A DNA stretch of 64,000 bases from Rhabditophanes sp. KR3021 (taxonomy: Eukaryota > Nematoda > Chromadorea > Rhabditida > Alloionematidae): NCBI GenBank assembly GCA_963281155.1, contig CAUJLY010000002.1, positions 2,790,001 to 2,854,000 on the forward strand. Direction: 5' to 3'. Under the pieces are notes generated by a model. It did not search any database and was not told the DNA's origin. It saw only the letters and a program-made list of their open reading frames with translations. This document shows positions 23,507-37,043 of this stretch, piece after piece. The first letter of the stretch is position 1; each line of letters starts with the position of its first letter. The translations under genes and the position numbers were made by a program.

Positions 23507-24805
23507 TTATTTTTCAGTATTTGAAATACTCAATCTTTCACTGGTGTAAACATTGTTTCCTACAAGTTCGACATCATCTTCAAATTCTTCTCCTACGCTC
23601 TCTTCTTTCAAAAGCGATGCGACCACTGTGGCGGTTACAAGCAGATTTGTGTTTGAATTGATAATGTGCAAGAGAAAAATTCCGTCACATGTTAATTGTC
23701 TATTAAGTGCTTTTACAGTTCTCTCATTCAAATTTGTGGAAGGCTAGAATAGAGATACGATAAGAAATGCTACTAATTAGTAAACAAACCAAATATTTAA
23801 GTAAACGTTCGATATACATGTTTCTTCTTGATTGGAAGAACAAACAAGCAATCCATTGTACCATGCTGATGACAGTCACCGTGAAAAGGAAAGCCAAGAG
23901 AAGCCAGTTAATTAAAAACATAATTTCATTTGTAAAGTTTGAAGCAAGAGTACATTCGGCCTTATTTGATAACGCTTGAGCACTTCCTTTAAGAGTTCTG
24001 GTATCAGCTTCAAATATGCACTTGACACGTTTTGGAAAATAGCCAGTGTATTGCCAATCATTGCCACGGTAGTATCCAACAAGCATATCTTTACCGAACC
24101 AAATATTGCCATTTCCCACAGTCATTCCAACTATTTTCATTGATAAACCAATAACCATCAATTGAACCAATTTGTACAAAAAGTAGGAAACAGTCAAAAA
24201 GTTGCTGCTGATAAAAGTTGTAATGATGTGACGAAGACAATACATAATGGGATTTGATGCACGTAGTTCAGACAAATCAGCCTTACGGAATCCTCTTTTA
24301 AAGTAAAGTGAAATAACTTCGATCTTTTTTATCATAACCTCATCTTCCGCATTTGCAAATTCTAGTTGCTTGCACATATTAACAATTGGTCTTACCATAA
24401 ATTTTCCAGCCTTGTTAATTTCTGACCAAAAGTTTTGAGCGTACATAAAAAGAATGGCTTGGATTAAGAAAAGGTATCCTACCCACTGATACCATCTAGT
24501 TACCACATTAGACGATGTTCCTTCCATTAAATGAGTAAAGTTTCCGTTTGTAATACATGTATCTTGAATAAATTCAATCCACCCACCACTGAAAGTGGAT
24601 TCTCCATGGCAAATTATAGGATCAAACCCAAAACTCTAAAAATTCATTTAGTTTAGAAAGTGATATTTAAACTTACTTTTGCAAATCCTATAACAGTAAA
24701 AAGAACGAATCCAAAAACAGCATAGGAGTGATTAAGTTTGTCACACATACCATCTTCATTACGATTCCTAGCATTTGGATTAACTAATTTGTTTAAAATG
24801 TCCAT
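23507..24805 (-). CDS. Innexin 2
   Basis: Exons 24805-24677, 24635-23790 and 23743-23507 (introns 41 and 46 nt) give 403 residues. Four hydrophobic segments and paired loop cysteines fit innexins: DTCITNGNF in loop 1, RWYQWVGYLFLIQA before TM2, GYFPKRVKC in loop 2. The cytoplasmic tail contains LTCDGIFLLHIINSN, matching the family's DGVFLLRMI motif. It is more divergent than innexin 1 and in the same orientation, 534 bp upstream of it. Confidence 0.9.
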
Positions 24806-26318
24806 TCCCAATGACTTCTATAAAGTGTTTCAAATAATTTATATTAATTAAAATGTATACATGATAACATCAACGAAAGATACTTTAACGATGTGGCCGA
24901 CTTAAAAGTGCAATATATCTAAAAAATGACTTGAACACCTCTCTCAGCAAATGATTTTATCTCACATTTTCTAAAAATAAATACATACTTCAACCAAATT
25001 GTTCTTAAATGTTTCGACAAAATACCAAAGCAAAAGAATTAGTTTATTTACAATTAGGATATTATTGACAAAAAAGCATAAAAAATGTATTCGAAAACAT
25101 TTTTAATGGAATCATAGCATTTATGTTGATTCGGTGTCATAAAGAACTAATGTATATATCTGTTTCAACAAAATACAAATAAGAAGGAAATGTTAACAAA
25201 CTATTCAACAGCCGCTAAGAAAGGCAAGGGAATGTGTCTAAGTACACAATAATTGATCCAACCAAAATGAGGCATCTTTGACAGGAAGTACTCTCATACT
25301 GGATAGTACATAATTAACGTTTAGATAGGGAACGATCTAGACATTTCTAGAGGCCTCGCAAACGTCAAAAATATACCTAAAAACATTACGCAACTAATGT
25401 AAGTGTTCGACTACGTGTGTAATGGATAGCTTTTATCAACACGTAGATGACTTGACACTTTGACTAGATTGCCCTTTCTATTAATAGAAATTTGCTTTGT
25501 AATAAGTATGATTAATAATTAGTCTGATTACTAATTTTCTTTTGTAAAGGCAGTTGATTAGGATGCATGAAGATACCATTTGCCTCCCACAAAAATATTA
25601 ATCGTCACAGGAATGGTACTCCATTAATGAGTAAAAAAGGATTTGTCCTAACTTTGAAAGTTAATCTTTTTATATATTGTCTTTTGTATACATTTCTAAT
25701 TGATACAAAGGAACACTCTTTTACCATCCAGCGTACATGTCCCTTTGCCATATAGCTTTGGAATTTATCTCACACTACACACTATTTCACTGGTCTATGC
25801 AAATTGATCAAAAACTAATCAAAATATATTGTTTTAAAAATCATAAGTCTATTTTGATTTGGTAAGATTGATATCAATTTTGATGTTTTAATATGTGCAA
25901 AAATATCTATTTCTATTATCCAAATAATGTTTAACATTCTCCGACTATTAAAATTAATGGAGATTATGTAAAATGGAACAAAATAATTTAATATACTGTA
26001 AGTTTGTTATTCATTTTAAATGTAAAATTGCTTTAGTTCAATTGATGTTACAATCGGGAACCTTATAAAATATGTTGCTTGTACATTTTTATCTAAAAAT
26101 CATACTGGCTGGGGGTGTCCTGTGATTAAGGTAATGCACATCAGTTTATTAATAAAAAGCGATAGCATTGCTGATAATTTTCTTTAATTTCGCGATTAGG
26201 ACATTTTGTTCATCATGTGCATATATACGTACAACGTTAATGCTAATAAGAAAATGAAGAGCATTTACATATATAATATTGGTTATTAATTTATATTTTT
26301 TGTATTTTTAGGGTAAAG
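24806..26318. other. Divergent intergenic region between innexins 2 and 3
   Basis: About 1.5 kb of A+T-rich sequence between oppositely oriented innexins, so both promoters should lie here. No gene, repeat or specific motif recognised. Confidence 0.5.
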
Positions 26319-28900
26319 ATGGATAAGCAGTTGACGACATTTTTGAGTAAACTTAAGAAAACTCACGATGATGATTCAATTGATCGGATTAATTATTCCA
26401 CTAGTGCCTATTTATTGGCAGGTTTTTCCTTGCTTATAATGGCCACTCAATATGTTGGTAATCCAATCATTTGTTTCGTGCCTGCTGAATATCCGGTAAG
26501 TTGAACCAAAAATAACGATTCTTTAATTATTTTGTTCAGGCACCTTGGGTAAAGTATCTGGAAACTTACTGCTTTATCGAGAATACATACTATGCTAATA
26601 TATCAGCATTGCCTGACATTCAACATCGTGAAAATAATGAGCTAAAGTACTACCAATGGATTCCGTATATTTTAGCCTTTCAAGCAGTTTTATGTTATCT
26701 CCCAAAAATGATTTTTAAATTGTTTTATTCATTTTCAAGTAAGTGTCTTCTGCCTACGTGGTTGTTTAAATAATTTAACATTTAAACAACGCAATTGCAC
26801 ATCATATTTTAAATGACCTTTTAGATACAAATATCAATGATTTAATTCAATCTCAATATGCATTGTCAAAAAAAGCAGGAAAGCAAGACGATTTAAAGGG
26901 CATCAACACCACTATTGCTAAATGTTTAGTACAAGCTAAACCGCAATATAAGAAAATCAAGAGTGAAAAGTTCTTGACAATCGTTTATCTACTTCAAAAA
27001 GTTATTGCTATAATATGCTTGCTTATCCAATTTGTTATTATTGTTTTATTCATTGAAACAGACGACATGTTTTGGGGATTTAGAACTGCATATCAACTTA
27101 TCCAAGGAAAAGACTGGCGTGATACTGGTAAATTAAAAATAGACAAACAACAATTTAAAGATATTAGATAATAAGTTTGATGTCCAAGACAATATTACCA
27201 AGATATTTACTATTTTGCATGGATTGAGAGAGTTGAGTAAATAGATTTCAGAGATAGTACAATTTTCGTGATCACGGCTTTTACCTGCTCCTTAAACTTG
27301 TGAGAAAGATATACTCGAGATTTTTGGCAATTTCCTTTGAGGGTACTGTGAGTTTGTACATAAGGATATCGTCCACTTCGACTTGGCTCATTTTTAGCTG
27401 TTTACGATCAAATAGAAACTCCTTTTTACCTTTATATCAAACGATTCGATGTGTGCTTTCTTTCTGTTTCCTTTCACTGTCTGCCCAATATAGAGTAAGC
27501 TTTTAGGAAAGCTTCAAAATTACCCAAAAAATTAGTTCTATTAATTGAGTCGTTAAATAGGGACTTCTAATGAAACAGAGCCCATTTCTAAGTTTAATAA
27601 ATCGGGACAGCAGATATAATGGTTTTTTTCCAAACCTAGAGCGGTTTCAGCGGGATAATACGACTTATCATTAATCTCCAAAAATCTTGTCTCAACAGTC
27701 TTTCCCCTATTCCAGGTTTGTAAATGCATTTCCTCTTTGTTTGATAAGAGCCATTTCCAACTTCTTTTCTTAAAACATCATGATCATGTTGACGGAACAT
27801 TTTATACAAATGAAGAAACTTCTCAATAAATCTTTCTTTTAATGATTGGTTTGGAGCCAAATGACAAGACAGATGAAAGATTAATTTAGGGAATGGATTA
27901 GTATCAACTATGTGATTCATGAACGTTTCAAATTATCATTTTGTTCATCAGTTAACGGTGGCATGTTAACTTTTTCCGTTGTTTTTAAAAAATTCGTGAT
28001 ACTCTTGAAAACAGATTCTCCTAAATTCGAATTATTACATCATTCATAAAATAGGAAATAACTTACCTTTAACTACCTCTTTGGGTACGTTTTATTTTCC
28101 AACAGCAAGTGATACACTAATAACAGGCTTGATACCAACAACTTCGTACGGCAATTGAGTATCAGTACAGCCAAATTGATTCTGAGTACTTTTCTGAAAA
28201 TGGTCCTTTTTGACCGGACTGACCTTGTTTTGTAGTACACTTTTCCTCTAGTTAGTTTGGGCAAACCCAGAATGAGTAATTTGAATAAAGAAGATAATAT
28301 TAAGATATATTACACCAATAGTGACGATGCCGACCATCTTATCATTTGTAAGACTCCTAACACGTTAATTTTAAAAAATACTAAAAAATTAATTTAATAT
28401 AATTTGATATAAAAACTAAAATATTTCATCTGATACAGGATTTTTCCCAAGAGTTACCTTTTGCGACATTGAAACAAGAGATTTGGGCCAGGCTCGCAAA
28501 CATACAATTCAATGCTTGCTTAATCAAAATATCTTTATTGAAAAGATTTACATATTTATTTGGTGTTACTTCTCGTTTCTTCTTGTAATTAGCTTCTTAA
28601 ACTTACTTTACTGGGTCTACAGTACATTCGATTACCCAAGCAAACGCAAGATGGTTGTAGATGCCCTTAAGGTAAGTCGCCATTTTATTAATTTATTATT
28701 CAATTCTTTTTTAGATTCAAGAAAATCAGTCAGAATTTGTCGGATACAGAAATCCAGAAAAGCTTAGATCATTTATCAAACACGAACTTGGATACGATGG
28801 AATGACTGTTTTACGTTTAGTTGAAGCAAATGCCGGATATGTTAATATGTCTAATTTGTGTGCCACAATTTGGGAATCTGCAGCAAAGAAAAATCAGTAA
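26319..28900 (+). CDS. Innexin 3
   Basis: Exons 26319-26495, 26540-26738, 26825-27127, 28439-28671 and 28715-28900 join in phase to 365 residues. Family features are YCFIENTYY, LKYYQWIPYILAFQ, DWRDTG, FFPRVTFCDIE and GYDGMTVLRLVEANAG. Oddity: intron 3 is 1311 nt, against about 43-86 nt for the others, and carries antisense degenerate coding sequence, so it has probably been enlarged by an insertion. Confidence 0.9.
27600..28270 (-). pseudogene. Degenerate antisense coding fragment in innexin 3 intron
   Basis: Several open minus-strand stretches with coding-like composition (FGCTDTQLPYEVVGIKPVIS, then MPPLTDEQND, LAPNQSLKERFIEKFLHLYK, DKSYYPAETALGLEKNHYIC) are linked only by frame changes and possible short introns. 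The protein is not recognised. It looks like a decayed insertion of a once-coding element. Confidence 0.4.
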
Positions 28901-29538
28901 TAGGTTCAGTTTTCCGATCACATGCATGCTAATATATAAATTAACAATACTAACACTTTAATGTTTTGTCTTTTTAATAACACCATTAACACACGTCTTA
29001 TATAATAATAATGTTTATGAAAACTACGAAAAATATTGACCATCTGGTAAATATTGAACAGTCTGATGTCACTCAACACTAATCTAAAGTACATTGTGGT
29101 TGTATTATAGATCAGATAACTTTTTTATATTTATTTAATTTTTTGGGAAGTGCATATGATACTTATTTTATAAAAAGGAGTTAAATGGGTGCATGTATAC
29201 TAATGATTCATTTTTTATATATGATTTTGACTTTAAATTTATATGAATAATCTGCATTTAAATATACACAGAGTCAACTGCTAACTTTATTAATGCAAGT
29301 AAATACAATAGTTTTGCAGTATTTTTTAAATATTTTGTATGCACTGTACATTTTTCAGTCTAGACAGACAGGCATCTTTAAATTAAGAGAGTTTGGCGAT
29401 ATCATTTGAAACAATATTTTCTTATATTTATTTAGTGTTTTACGTCTGGCGAGTATACAATAGTTTGGAAGGAAATAAATCGTTTTTACGTTTTCTACTT
29501 TTTTAAATCACGCGAATTATGTTTTAATATTTTATAGA
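28901..29538. other. Intergenic between innexins 3 and 4
   Basis: A+T-rich spacer of about 640 bp between tandem plus-strand innexins. Nothing recognised. Confidence 0.5.
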
Positions 29539-30899
29539 ATGGACGTTATTGGTCGTAGTGCTAATTTGATCTCCTCACTTGATCCAAGTCGTACTATCGA
29601 CGGAATAGATCAAATGGTTAGCATTAAAAGTGCCTTATTATCTATTCTTTTTGGATTTTTGGTCAACTCTAATGCCTATACCGCTAATCCGCTTAATTGT
29701 TTCATTCCTCAGCATTACGCTAACCAGTGGGAAAAATTCATAGAAACCGAATGCTACATTTACAAACTATCTTCTGGGAAGTCTCGTTGACACAAGAGAA
29801 AGATACGAGTTTAGATATTACCCTTGGGTTGGATATTTCTTCGTTGGACAAGGCTTGCTGATGGTTATTCCCTATTGCATTTGGTTGGTTGTTTTCTAAA
29901 AATAATGGTAAACGCCATAAAACTTATTTATTGTATTTAATATTCCAATTTAGGATTTAACACCGATCAAATTATTGAAAATGCTAAAACAACTACCAAA
30001 AAGAATCACATCGTTGAGTTTGTTACTGACAATACAGATGGATTAGCAACTAATTTCCTTATCAAAATGAAGGAAGGTTCTAAACTCAAAAAGCTAATGC
30101 TACTCAACAACTTTAAGAGCAAGATCATGAAAGATATCTTCAACTCACAACTCACAATCTGCTATTTGGCTTACAAATTCGCTAATCTTTCTACCCTCTT
30201 CCTACAAATGTATTTGATGTGTAAATTCTTCAAACTTCCAAAGTTCTACAGAGCTGGATACGATCTTTTGGTTTTGATAACAGGAGAGGTAAATTGGGGT
30301 CAAACCAAATATTTCCCAACCGATGTTGTTTGTAATGTTGGTATTCACGAAGAAGGTTTGAATAGGAATAAGACTTCACTTCAATGTATTGCCCGTTTAA
30401 ACGTCTTCATTCAACTTTTCGTACTTTTCATGTGGTTTGCTTATGCAATTTTACTCGTTCTTTGTCTCGGAAATTTAATGATCTGGCTGGCCTTGACTTA
30501 TCATCCTGAAACCAAAAACAAAATCGTCGAAAAGGCTTTGCATGATATAAAGAGAGATCTTCAGGTCTATGAAGTAAATGAATTTGTGAACAAAGAATTA
30601 AGCAGAGATGGGATCACTGTTATTCGAATGGTTAATGAGCATTATGGTGAAAAAATTGCCGAAGAAATCATTATTCAAGCATACAAACAACATGAAGAGA
30701 AAAAAATGATTGGGGAAATTTCACTTAGAAATGCTCATAACGGGCAAATTACTTACAAAGAATCTTCTGACACAAGTAAATTTAGTATTCATTAATTAAT
30801 TCATTATTTTAATTTTTAGTCGACATTCCCGACAATTTTAAAAATGAACCAGATTTGATTAATTTTACTTTACCCCGTGAACAACGTCATGCTGCATAA
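29539..30899 (+). CDS. Innexin 4 (two single-base frame breaks)
   Basis: Exons 29539-29907, 29954-30775 and 30820-30899 give about 422 residues once two extra bases in exon 1 are allowed for. Family signs are ANQWEKFIETEC in loop 1, FRYYPWVGYFF before TM2, IPYCIW..FSKNNGF after TM2 and KYFPTDVVC in loop 2. Without correction the frame stops at 29788-29790 and again near 29899. Each break is fixed by dropping one base (near 29759-29765 and near 29881-29892). Exon phases elsewhere are consistent. This is either an assembly error or a recently damaged gene; conserved residues downstream argue against an old pseudogene. Confidence 0.82.
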
Positions 30900-31034
30900 T
30901 TGATATACATATTTCTATTCAAATATTATACCCAATCTAAATATACAACCATATTTTAATCTAAATATTTTCACGAGTATCATCTTTTCATTATCTTCAT
31001 ATTTTCCATACTTTATAATTAAACCTATTTAGGC

Positions 31035-32279
31035 ATGGCCTCAGTTTTGCTAAAATTAGTCGAGTTAACTGTTGCTGATCGAAATTATGAAACCGTAATT
31101 GAAAGATTGACGAATTTGGTTCCAATAATTTTGAATCTTGTAATTGTTGCCATATTTTGTCTTCCAAACTTCCCCTTAATCGTCTGTACCGATCGAGCAT
31201 ATTTCAGCAGAGCGATAAACAAATTCATTCAGTCAGACTGCTTGATCCGGGGAACATACGACAGTGAAATTTATAATGAAAACAGATATTTAAGTTATTA
31301 CAAATGGAGTGGTTTTTCCTATTTGCTCCCAATTTTTATTTACATAATTGCCCAGTTATACTGGAAATTGAACAGTAATTCCATCAGTACGTTTTACACA
31401 AGTTTTAGCAATTTATAAGCTTAATTACAGATAATCATCTGAAGCCAATATTTGAACAGTTTTCCAAATTCAATGACCAAAATAAAGAAGAAAAAGTTTT
31501 TAATCAATTAGTAACTAAGCTAATTGGAGAGAAAAGAGTCTTTACTTACGACGCTGTCTGGAAAAACAAAAGTTACTTTATGGTTATAGATGATGACAAA
31601 CTTAATATGCATTTTGTAGTATACAAACTATTAAATTTACTTGCCCTTGCCTTCAACATCATATTTCTTTGCAAAATATATGACTTTCCAAACTTCACTT
31701 CAATATTCGATTTCACCAGTACAAGACTTTTTGGTTCAGAGGATTATTTAAAAACAACCTACTTTTCCACATATGGTTAGATGTGAAGCTACAATTAACG
31801 AAGTTGGGAGAAACAACATTACTGAAATTATTGTATGTGATTTACCGCAGCAAGTTCTTCACGAAAAGTGCTTTGGAGTTTCGATCGGGTACTGCTGTGT
31901 TGCATTCTTTATTGGATTCATTTCCCTCCTTGTGTCTTTTATCAGCTCTCACATCAAATCAATCCGAGAACCAATTTTACTATGGCCTAATGGTATGTTT
32001 GCAAACGACACTTTATACAAATATTACACTTTTCAGAAACACAATGAGAATTCCTCAATTGACTTGGATTCATTTAATTCCTTTGTACAGACTATTTCTG
32101 GCAATGACTACGTCATCCTCAAGTTAATAAACTCAAAAACAAACGAACTTTTGTCATCAAGAATATTAAATTTAATGTACTCAGTTTTCGTCGAAGCCAA
32201 TTATCGAAAAGGTATTGTATCACAAAGTACTCATTCTATTGCGACTTCAAACTATACTGACAATACTCTGTACGTATGA
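31035..32279 (+). CDS. Innexin 5 (one single-base frame break)
   Basis: Exons 31035-31386 and 31431-32279 (44-nt intron) give about 399 residues. QSDCLIRGTY, YLSYYKWSGFSYLLP and TTYFST..VRCEA match the innexin loop and TM2 motifs; the tail has GNDYVILKLINSKTNE. The frame breaks at TAG 31778-31780 inside the conserved second loop. Dropping one base just before gives the expected FxxxVxC pattern. It starts only 136 bp after innexin 4, the tightest spacing in the cluster. Confidence 0.82.
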
Positions 32280-35200
32280 AGTCTTCTGAGTAACTAAGTA
32301 CTAAAAGCGTAATATGATATAATTAATTCCACTTACTATTTTCAAATAAAATTAATCACTGGCAATATTTTTAAATAAAACTAATCAACGATGCTATTCG
32401 CTTTTCTCAAATTCTTAATAATTCCCCAAAAAACTGTGATTACGAAATAAGATTATTGGTTCCGAGAAAAGCTAAAAATCAAAAAACCACTTTTTATTCT
32501 ACCCCAACAGCTTCGCTCATTGCTTCGTTCATTTGCTTGGTTCTTCCATCTTAAATTAAATGGTAGCAGATGAAAATTACTTCCAATAAAAAGGTCACAT
32601 TTTAATATATGTATTACAGTTTCATTTATTTAAGTAAAATTTAACTATAAAATTTTCATTACTTTTATCTTGGGCAAAAATGATAACGAGAGTAAGAAAA
32701 AAAAGAGTTAAGATGAAAATTGAAGCAATGGCAAGTCACGCTGAAGTAATTTATCGTTTTAATTTTCACTTTTTAATGTACAATTATTGGTCATTGGCAT
32801 TTTGAAATAGACGTGTGATCTTCAGAGATCCATTAATTTTTTTTCTTTCTTATTTGTTTTTTACGACCCTGAAGAGAGAGAGACCACTTCTTGCAATGTT
32901 TGCTACTAACAAACGATAGGGTTTTAGCCATCAAATATTATATGAGCATTCATCATTTTTTGAACAAATTTATTGCCAATCCAAAATTGAAACAAAAAAT
33001 TGTTTACAAAGACTGTTCTATCATCTGAGAAAGAACTGAGGAAAAAGTGATGAAAACGTAATGAAAAAATCTTTTTGTTCAAATCTTGTAAACATCCGTA
33101 TATTTATTGCATATAATAAATTTATATTATTTTAAAAAATATTATAAATACCACTTTTGTCTCTTTATTTCTTCACAGATATTTCTCTATAAATGCAAAA
33201 TACAAAGATCCGAAGCTTGAAGATTAGCACCTCTATGCTAACTATTTGCGCCTAAAGGTTTAATAGTCGTATAGCATTCATAATTTACTTAACTTTGCAC
33301 TCATTCCTTAAAGCGCATTCAAAGTAAAGTTTGTGTCTCGACTTCAAATTTCAGCGGGTACCTTTTTAAATATTTTAGTTATGCTTAATTTAACATTTTG
33401 TGTCAAAAATATATTTATACTTCTTACCATCTACAAATTGACTTTGTTATGGTTATTTTATATAATGATATTTGGTGTGATGGTCACTGCTTACGTAACA
33501 AATACCAGAATAGCAACAAGACTAAATATTTCAAGGATATTACGGATATTATTTCCAGTAATATTTCATTGAAGGTGATATTTATAACTTTTTAATCCGT
33601 ATTTTACATCATGGAATTGTTGCTCCTACGCACACCTTTTTTGTTATTATTAAGTATGTATGCCCTTATCCTGGAGAAGTAATGAAAAACAAGAATTTGT
33701 TTAAATTTTCCAATTCTTTATTCGCCATTTACACATGTTTTCATTTATAAATCAGTATGTTAATAACACTTATTTGTTTTGAATTTGTTATATCATCATT
33801 AATTCTTAATTAAGCCCTCATGTTTTTATTTTCAATTCTAGCTAGAAGTTTTTGAATAATTTAACTGAGATGAACACATTGTTTCACTTCCTCATTATGC
33901 ATACATTTTGTTATGAGGAAAGGATGTGTGTTTGCGTATGTAATTAAAGATTTTTTATAAAGCTATTAAATAACTGTTTCCTGAACCTGTCTAAATACAA
34001 CGATCAATGATGAATAATTTGACTAGTACTCATTATAAAGCGTGCCCAAACAGTAAATTTTGGCCTGAGTCACTGGGTGGAGTAATCTCCAATAATAACT
34101 TAATTATCTTGTACTTCCGTCAAGTAAAATAATTAAACCAAAAGTCAGGCCGTTAAATGAGTTGTAAATTGCTTTGGCAAAATATTTATAAAGTAATTAA
34201 TTGTGCTTATTTCATAATACTCGGAGAAACAAATTATGGGTTTCCATGTTCCGCCGGTAAATTCCTGATAATATTATTAGTTGTCTATATTATTAGATCT
34301 CTGAAATTAAATCCAATTTGCTTAATCATCACCAGTTCTGTTTTTAAAACCCAGGAAATAACATAATATACAAAGCATTCATAAATGCATAACATGCAAA
34401 ATATCAATAAATGACATATCCACGCAATCACTGTCAATTATCTTGACTCATACAGTGATCAGCTATTACTTTTGTCTTAGACATGACGTAAATTTTTTGT
34501 AAATATGCATCATGTCAAAATATTTAATATCAATAGAATGAAACTTTTATTCATCCAAAAATAAACATACGTCTCTTCGTTTTATGAATTCATTATTTAT
34601 ATTTAGTATTTCAAAATTGAATCATTTTCTTCTTGTTATTTATTTAAATTAAACTTAACTTTATTTACTTAAAAGCAAAATTTAGCCATATAATGTGAGT
34701 ATCAGACACTTTTATTAGTCGGTTCAGTTCATTTTAATTTGTTACGTCATTTCTGGACTATAAGAATAGTATTGGTAAATAAAATAGTGGAAATTAAGCA
34801 TGTGTTAACACAAATTCCTTTGCCTACACTATAAGTTACTTTTTGCAAATTTGATTGTTGTTACTTAAATCAAATAGTAGTAAGGTTTTTTGTAAAATTC
34901 CTGGAATTATTGGTGTAGTGTTGTTATTGTATAATATATTTTAATTTATTGAAATTGAAAATCGTAGAGGTGGAATGTTTGTGAGTGAAAATTTACCTCC
35001 AGACATGATATATTAAAATGGATGGATATTTGATGTAATATGGTGCCACCATGCTCATTTGGTTTGAATGATGAATACATTAGTGACTCTATCATCAACA
35101 AAGGGATGGCACTCTAAATAAAGACTATTTTAATCCATCACATTGTAATTAATTTTGCCTAAAAAACCTTCTATAGATAAAAAAGTATTGCTTGACGCTT

Positions 35201-35903
35201 AGAAGCCAGGAGGTTGGAAGATATAATCATAATAATTGATAGTTTTAGAACTGCCTTGGCTTCAATCAGCCCTCCGCCTCTTCCTCCTTCTGTTTATAAC
35301 AATTCCTTTCACTTAGTCATTTAATATATCCATGGAAATATATGTGATTGTTTCCTACCTACTACCACACACCTCCGAACCTTGAAATTTATTTATTTTT
35401 AAGTATTTATAAACTGTTTGCTGATCATAATGTTTTGGCAAAACATAATTAATTATCGTCTAGGATGTGATTTATCATATGTAGCAGGTTATATTAAAGT
35501 TTCCTATAAACAGCTATGTTTCATTTTACCCAAAAGCATGTTTTGTCATAACACGAGTCATTAGTAGGAAGTGTTTCAAAAAATGTCTGATTCATTTAAT
35601 CTTGAAAAAAAATACACATACATCATATGGTCATTTCTAATAGAATTTATTTTAATTTATTTAGTATCTTGATTTATACTTAAAAGCTTATCTCTATTTC
35701 CTTTTCCCATATTAACATTTTTTGTGTGATATGGGACATCCTATTTGGGCACTCCTTATAGAATCATAACATATAATTTTGTAATCTATTTTAAATGTGC
35801 CATTTTAGAATAATTCGTCCATTTATTCTTTCAAAAGTTCTAACAATCCAGTAACTTTTTAAACGTCTACTTTCCGTTACCAAATTTTGACAAATACTCT
35901 AAA
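32280..35903. other. Long intergenic region, nothing recognised
   Basis: 3.6 kb of A+T-rich sequence with only short spurious frames on both strands. The right end should carry the promoter of the neuropeptide gene. No repeats or RNA genes recognised. Confidence 0.5.
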
Positions 35904-36518
35904 ATGGCTATTGTCTATAGCTTCGGCAAAGTAGCTGGTCTTTTTTTGTTCATTCAAGTAAGTTTGAATGTTAATAATTAAATTGCCTTGACTTAAACCA
36001 GTTAATGTTATTTAATTATCTTTCGTCCCAATAACTTGACATAAATCTATTTTCAGCTAATCCAATTAACCGTCCAAATTCCTCATGCTTATCGTGTCAT
36101 GGAGGTCATTGTTGAGCGTGAGCCTCAAAATGAACAATATCTTGACTATGATAAACACTCCTATGACAATGTTGACGGTTTGCAAATGTTTAGAGACAGG
36201 CGTGCTTTTGATCGCTTAGATGAAGGAGCCTTCTTTGGCAAAAGATCCCTCATTCCTGCTTTTGAAATTGAAAAGAAAGCTTTTGACAGAGTGGATGAAA
36301 ACTATTTTGGACTTACGAAGAAAAAGAGGGCCTTTGATAGAATTTCAGAGAATCATTTCGGACTTCAAAAACGTTCAGTTGAGTTGTCTAGATTTGGAAA
36401 CCAGAAATTGAAGGTGCCTTCCGGATTCGACAAGGTTGACAATGATGGAGTCGCTTTCAAAGATAATATTGGAGCTCTTTACGAACAACAAAACACCCAG
36501 GAACCAGAATCTATGTAA
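35904..36518 (+). CDS. Orcokinin-like neuropeptide precursor
   Basis: Exons 35904-35957 and 36057-36518 encode 171 residues. A signal peptide spans the exon jun​ction (GKVAGLFLFIQLIQLTVQIPHA). Three related peptides are bounded by basic cleavage sites: AFDRLDEGAFFG before KR, AFDRVDENYFGLT before KKKR and AFDRISENHFGLQ before KR. The first ends in Gly and could be amidated. The FDxxDxxxFG pattern matches orcokinins (NFDEIDxxxFG) and nematode NLP-14/15 peptides. A fourth diverged copy (GFDKVDNDGVAF) lies near the end without clear cleavage sites. It would be secreted from neurons or neuroendocrine cells; the receptor is unknown. Confidence 0.8.
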
Positions 36519-37043
36519 TGACTCCACAACAATAAAAGATATAACTTATACAGATTATTTTAAACTTTGCAATTTGCCGTCGACTTTTCAATTCCAAATT
36601 ATATGTTGTTTTCCATAAATATTAATGACGTCGTCCATATTTCCTTTTTGTAAGACCAAAATAACATTTCCCCCACTTTGAAACGCAACACAACTAAATA
36701 CAGCTGCTGAATTTACCAATTAATTTTTTTGTCCAGTCACATCAACAACTTATTATTAGAGTCCTACAAGTTTTTGATTTAAAGGCACAACAACACACAT
36801 TTTATTATAATTACAACTTTTAATCGCAAATAATGCATTGTTGGAAATAAATAAATCGCTTACTTCTGGCTTTTAATACATAGATTAAACTACGGGAAAA
36901 CATACTTTTATTTATAAATATGATATGTGTAAAACAAAATTATCAACATTCGGCAAACAATTTTTGTTTGAATAAGATTTATTAAAATTTCCATTGCTTT
37001 CTTTTTAAAAAATCGAGCTTATGTTAAGACGATTGGAAGAGGT
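36519..37043. other. Convergent intergenic region
   Basis: Between the 3' ends of the neuropeptide gene (+) and the SLC26 gene (-). It should hold both polyadenylation regions. AATAAA-type strings are common here but not diagnostic in such A+T-rich DNA. Confidence 0.45.

Noticed and set aside
29788..31780. Stop-codon-linked programmed +1 frameshifting in innexins 4 and 5
   Set aside because: Placing the skipped base at the stop gives poorer agreement with innexin motifs (IWxLFS, FxxxVxC) than placing it several bases upstream, so a shift tied to the stop codon is not supported.
33333..33595. Hydrophobic plus-strand frames in the 32-36 kb gap
   Set aside because: Two overlapping frames of similar length, Ile/Leu/Phe-rich as expected from A+T-rich sequence; no splice partners.
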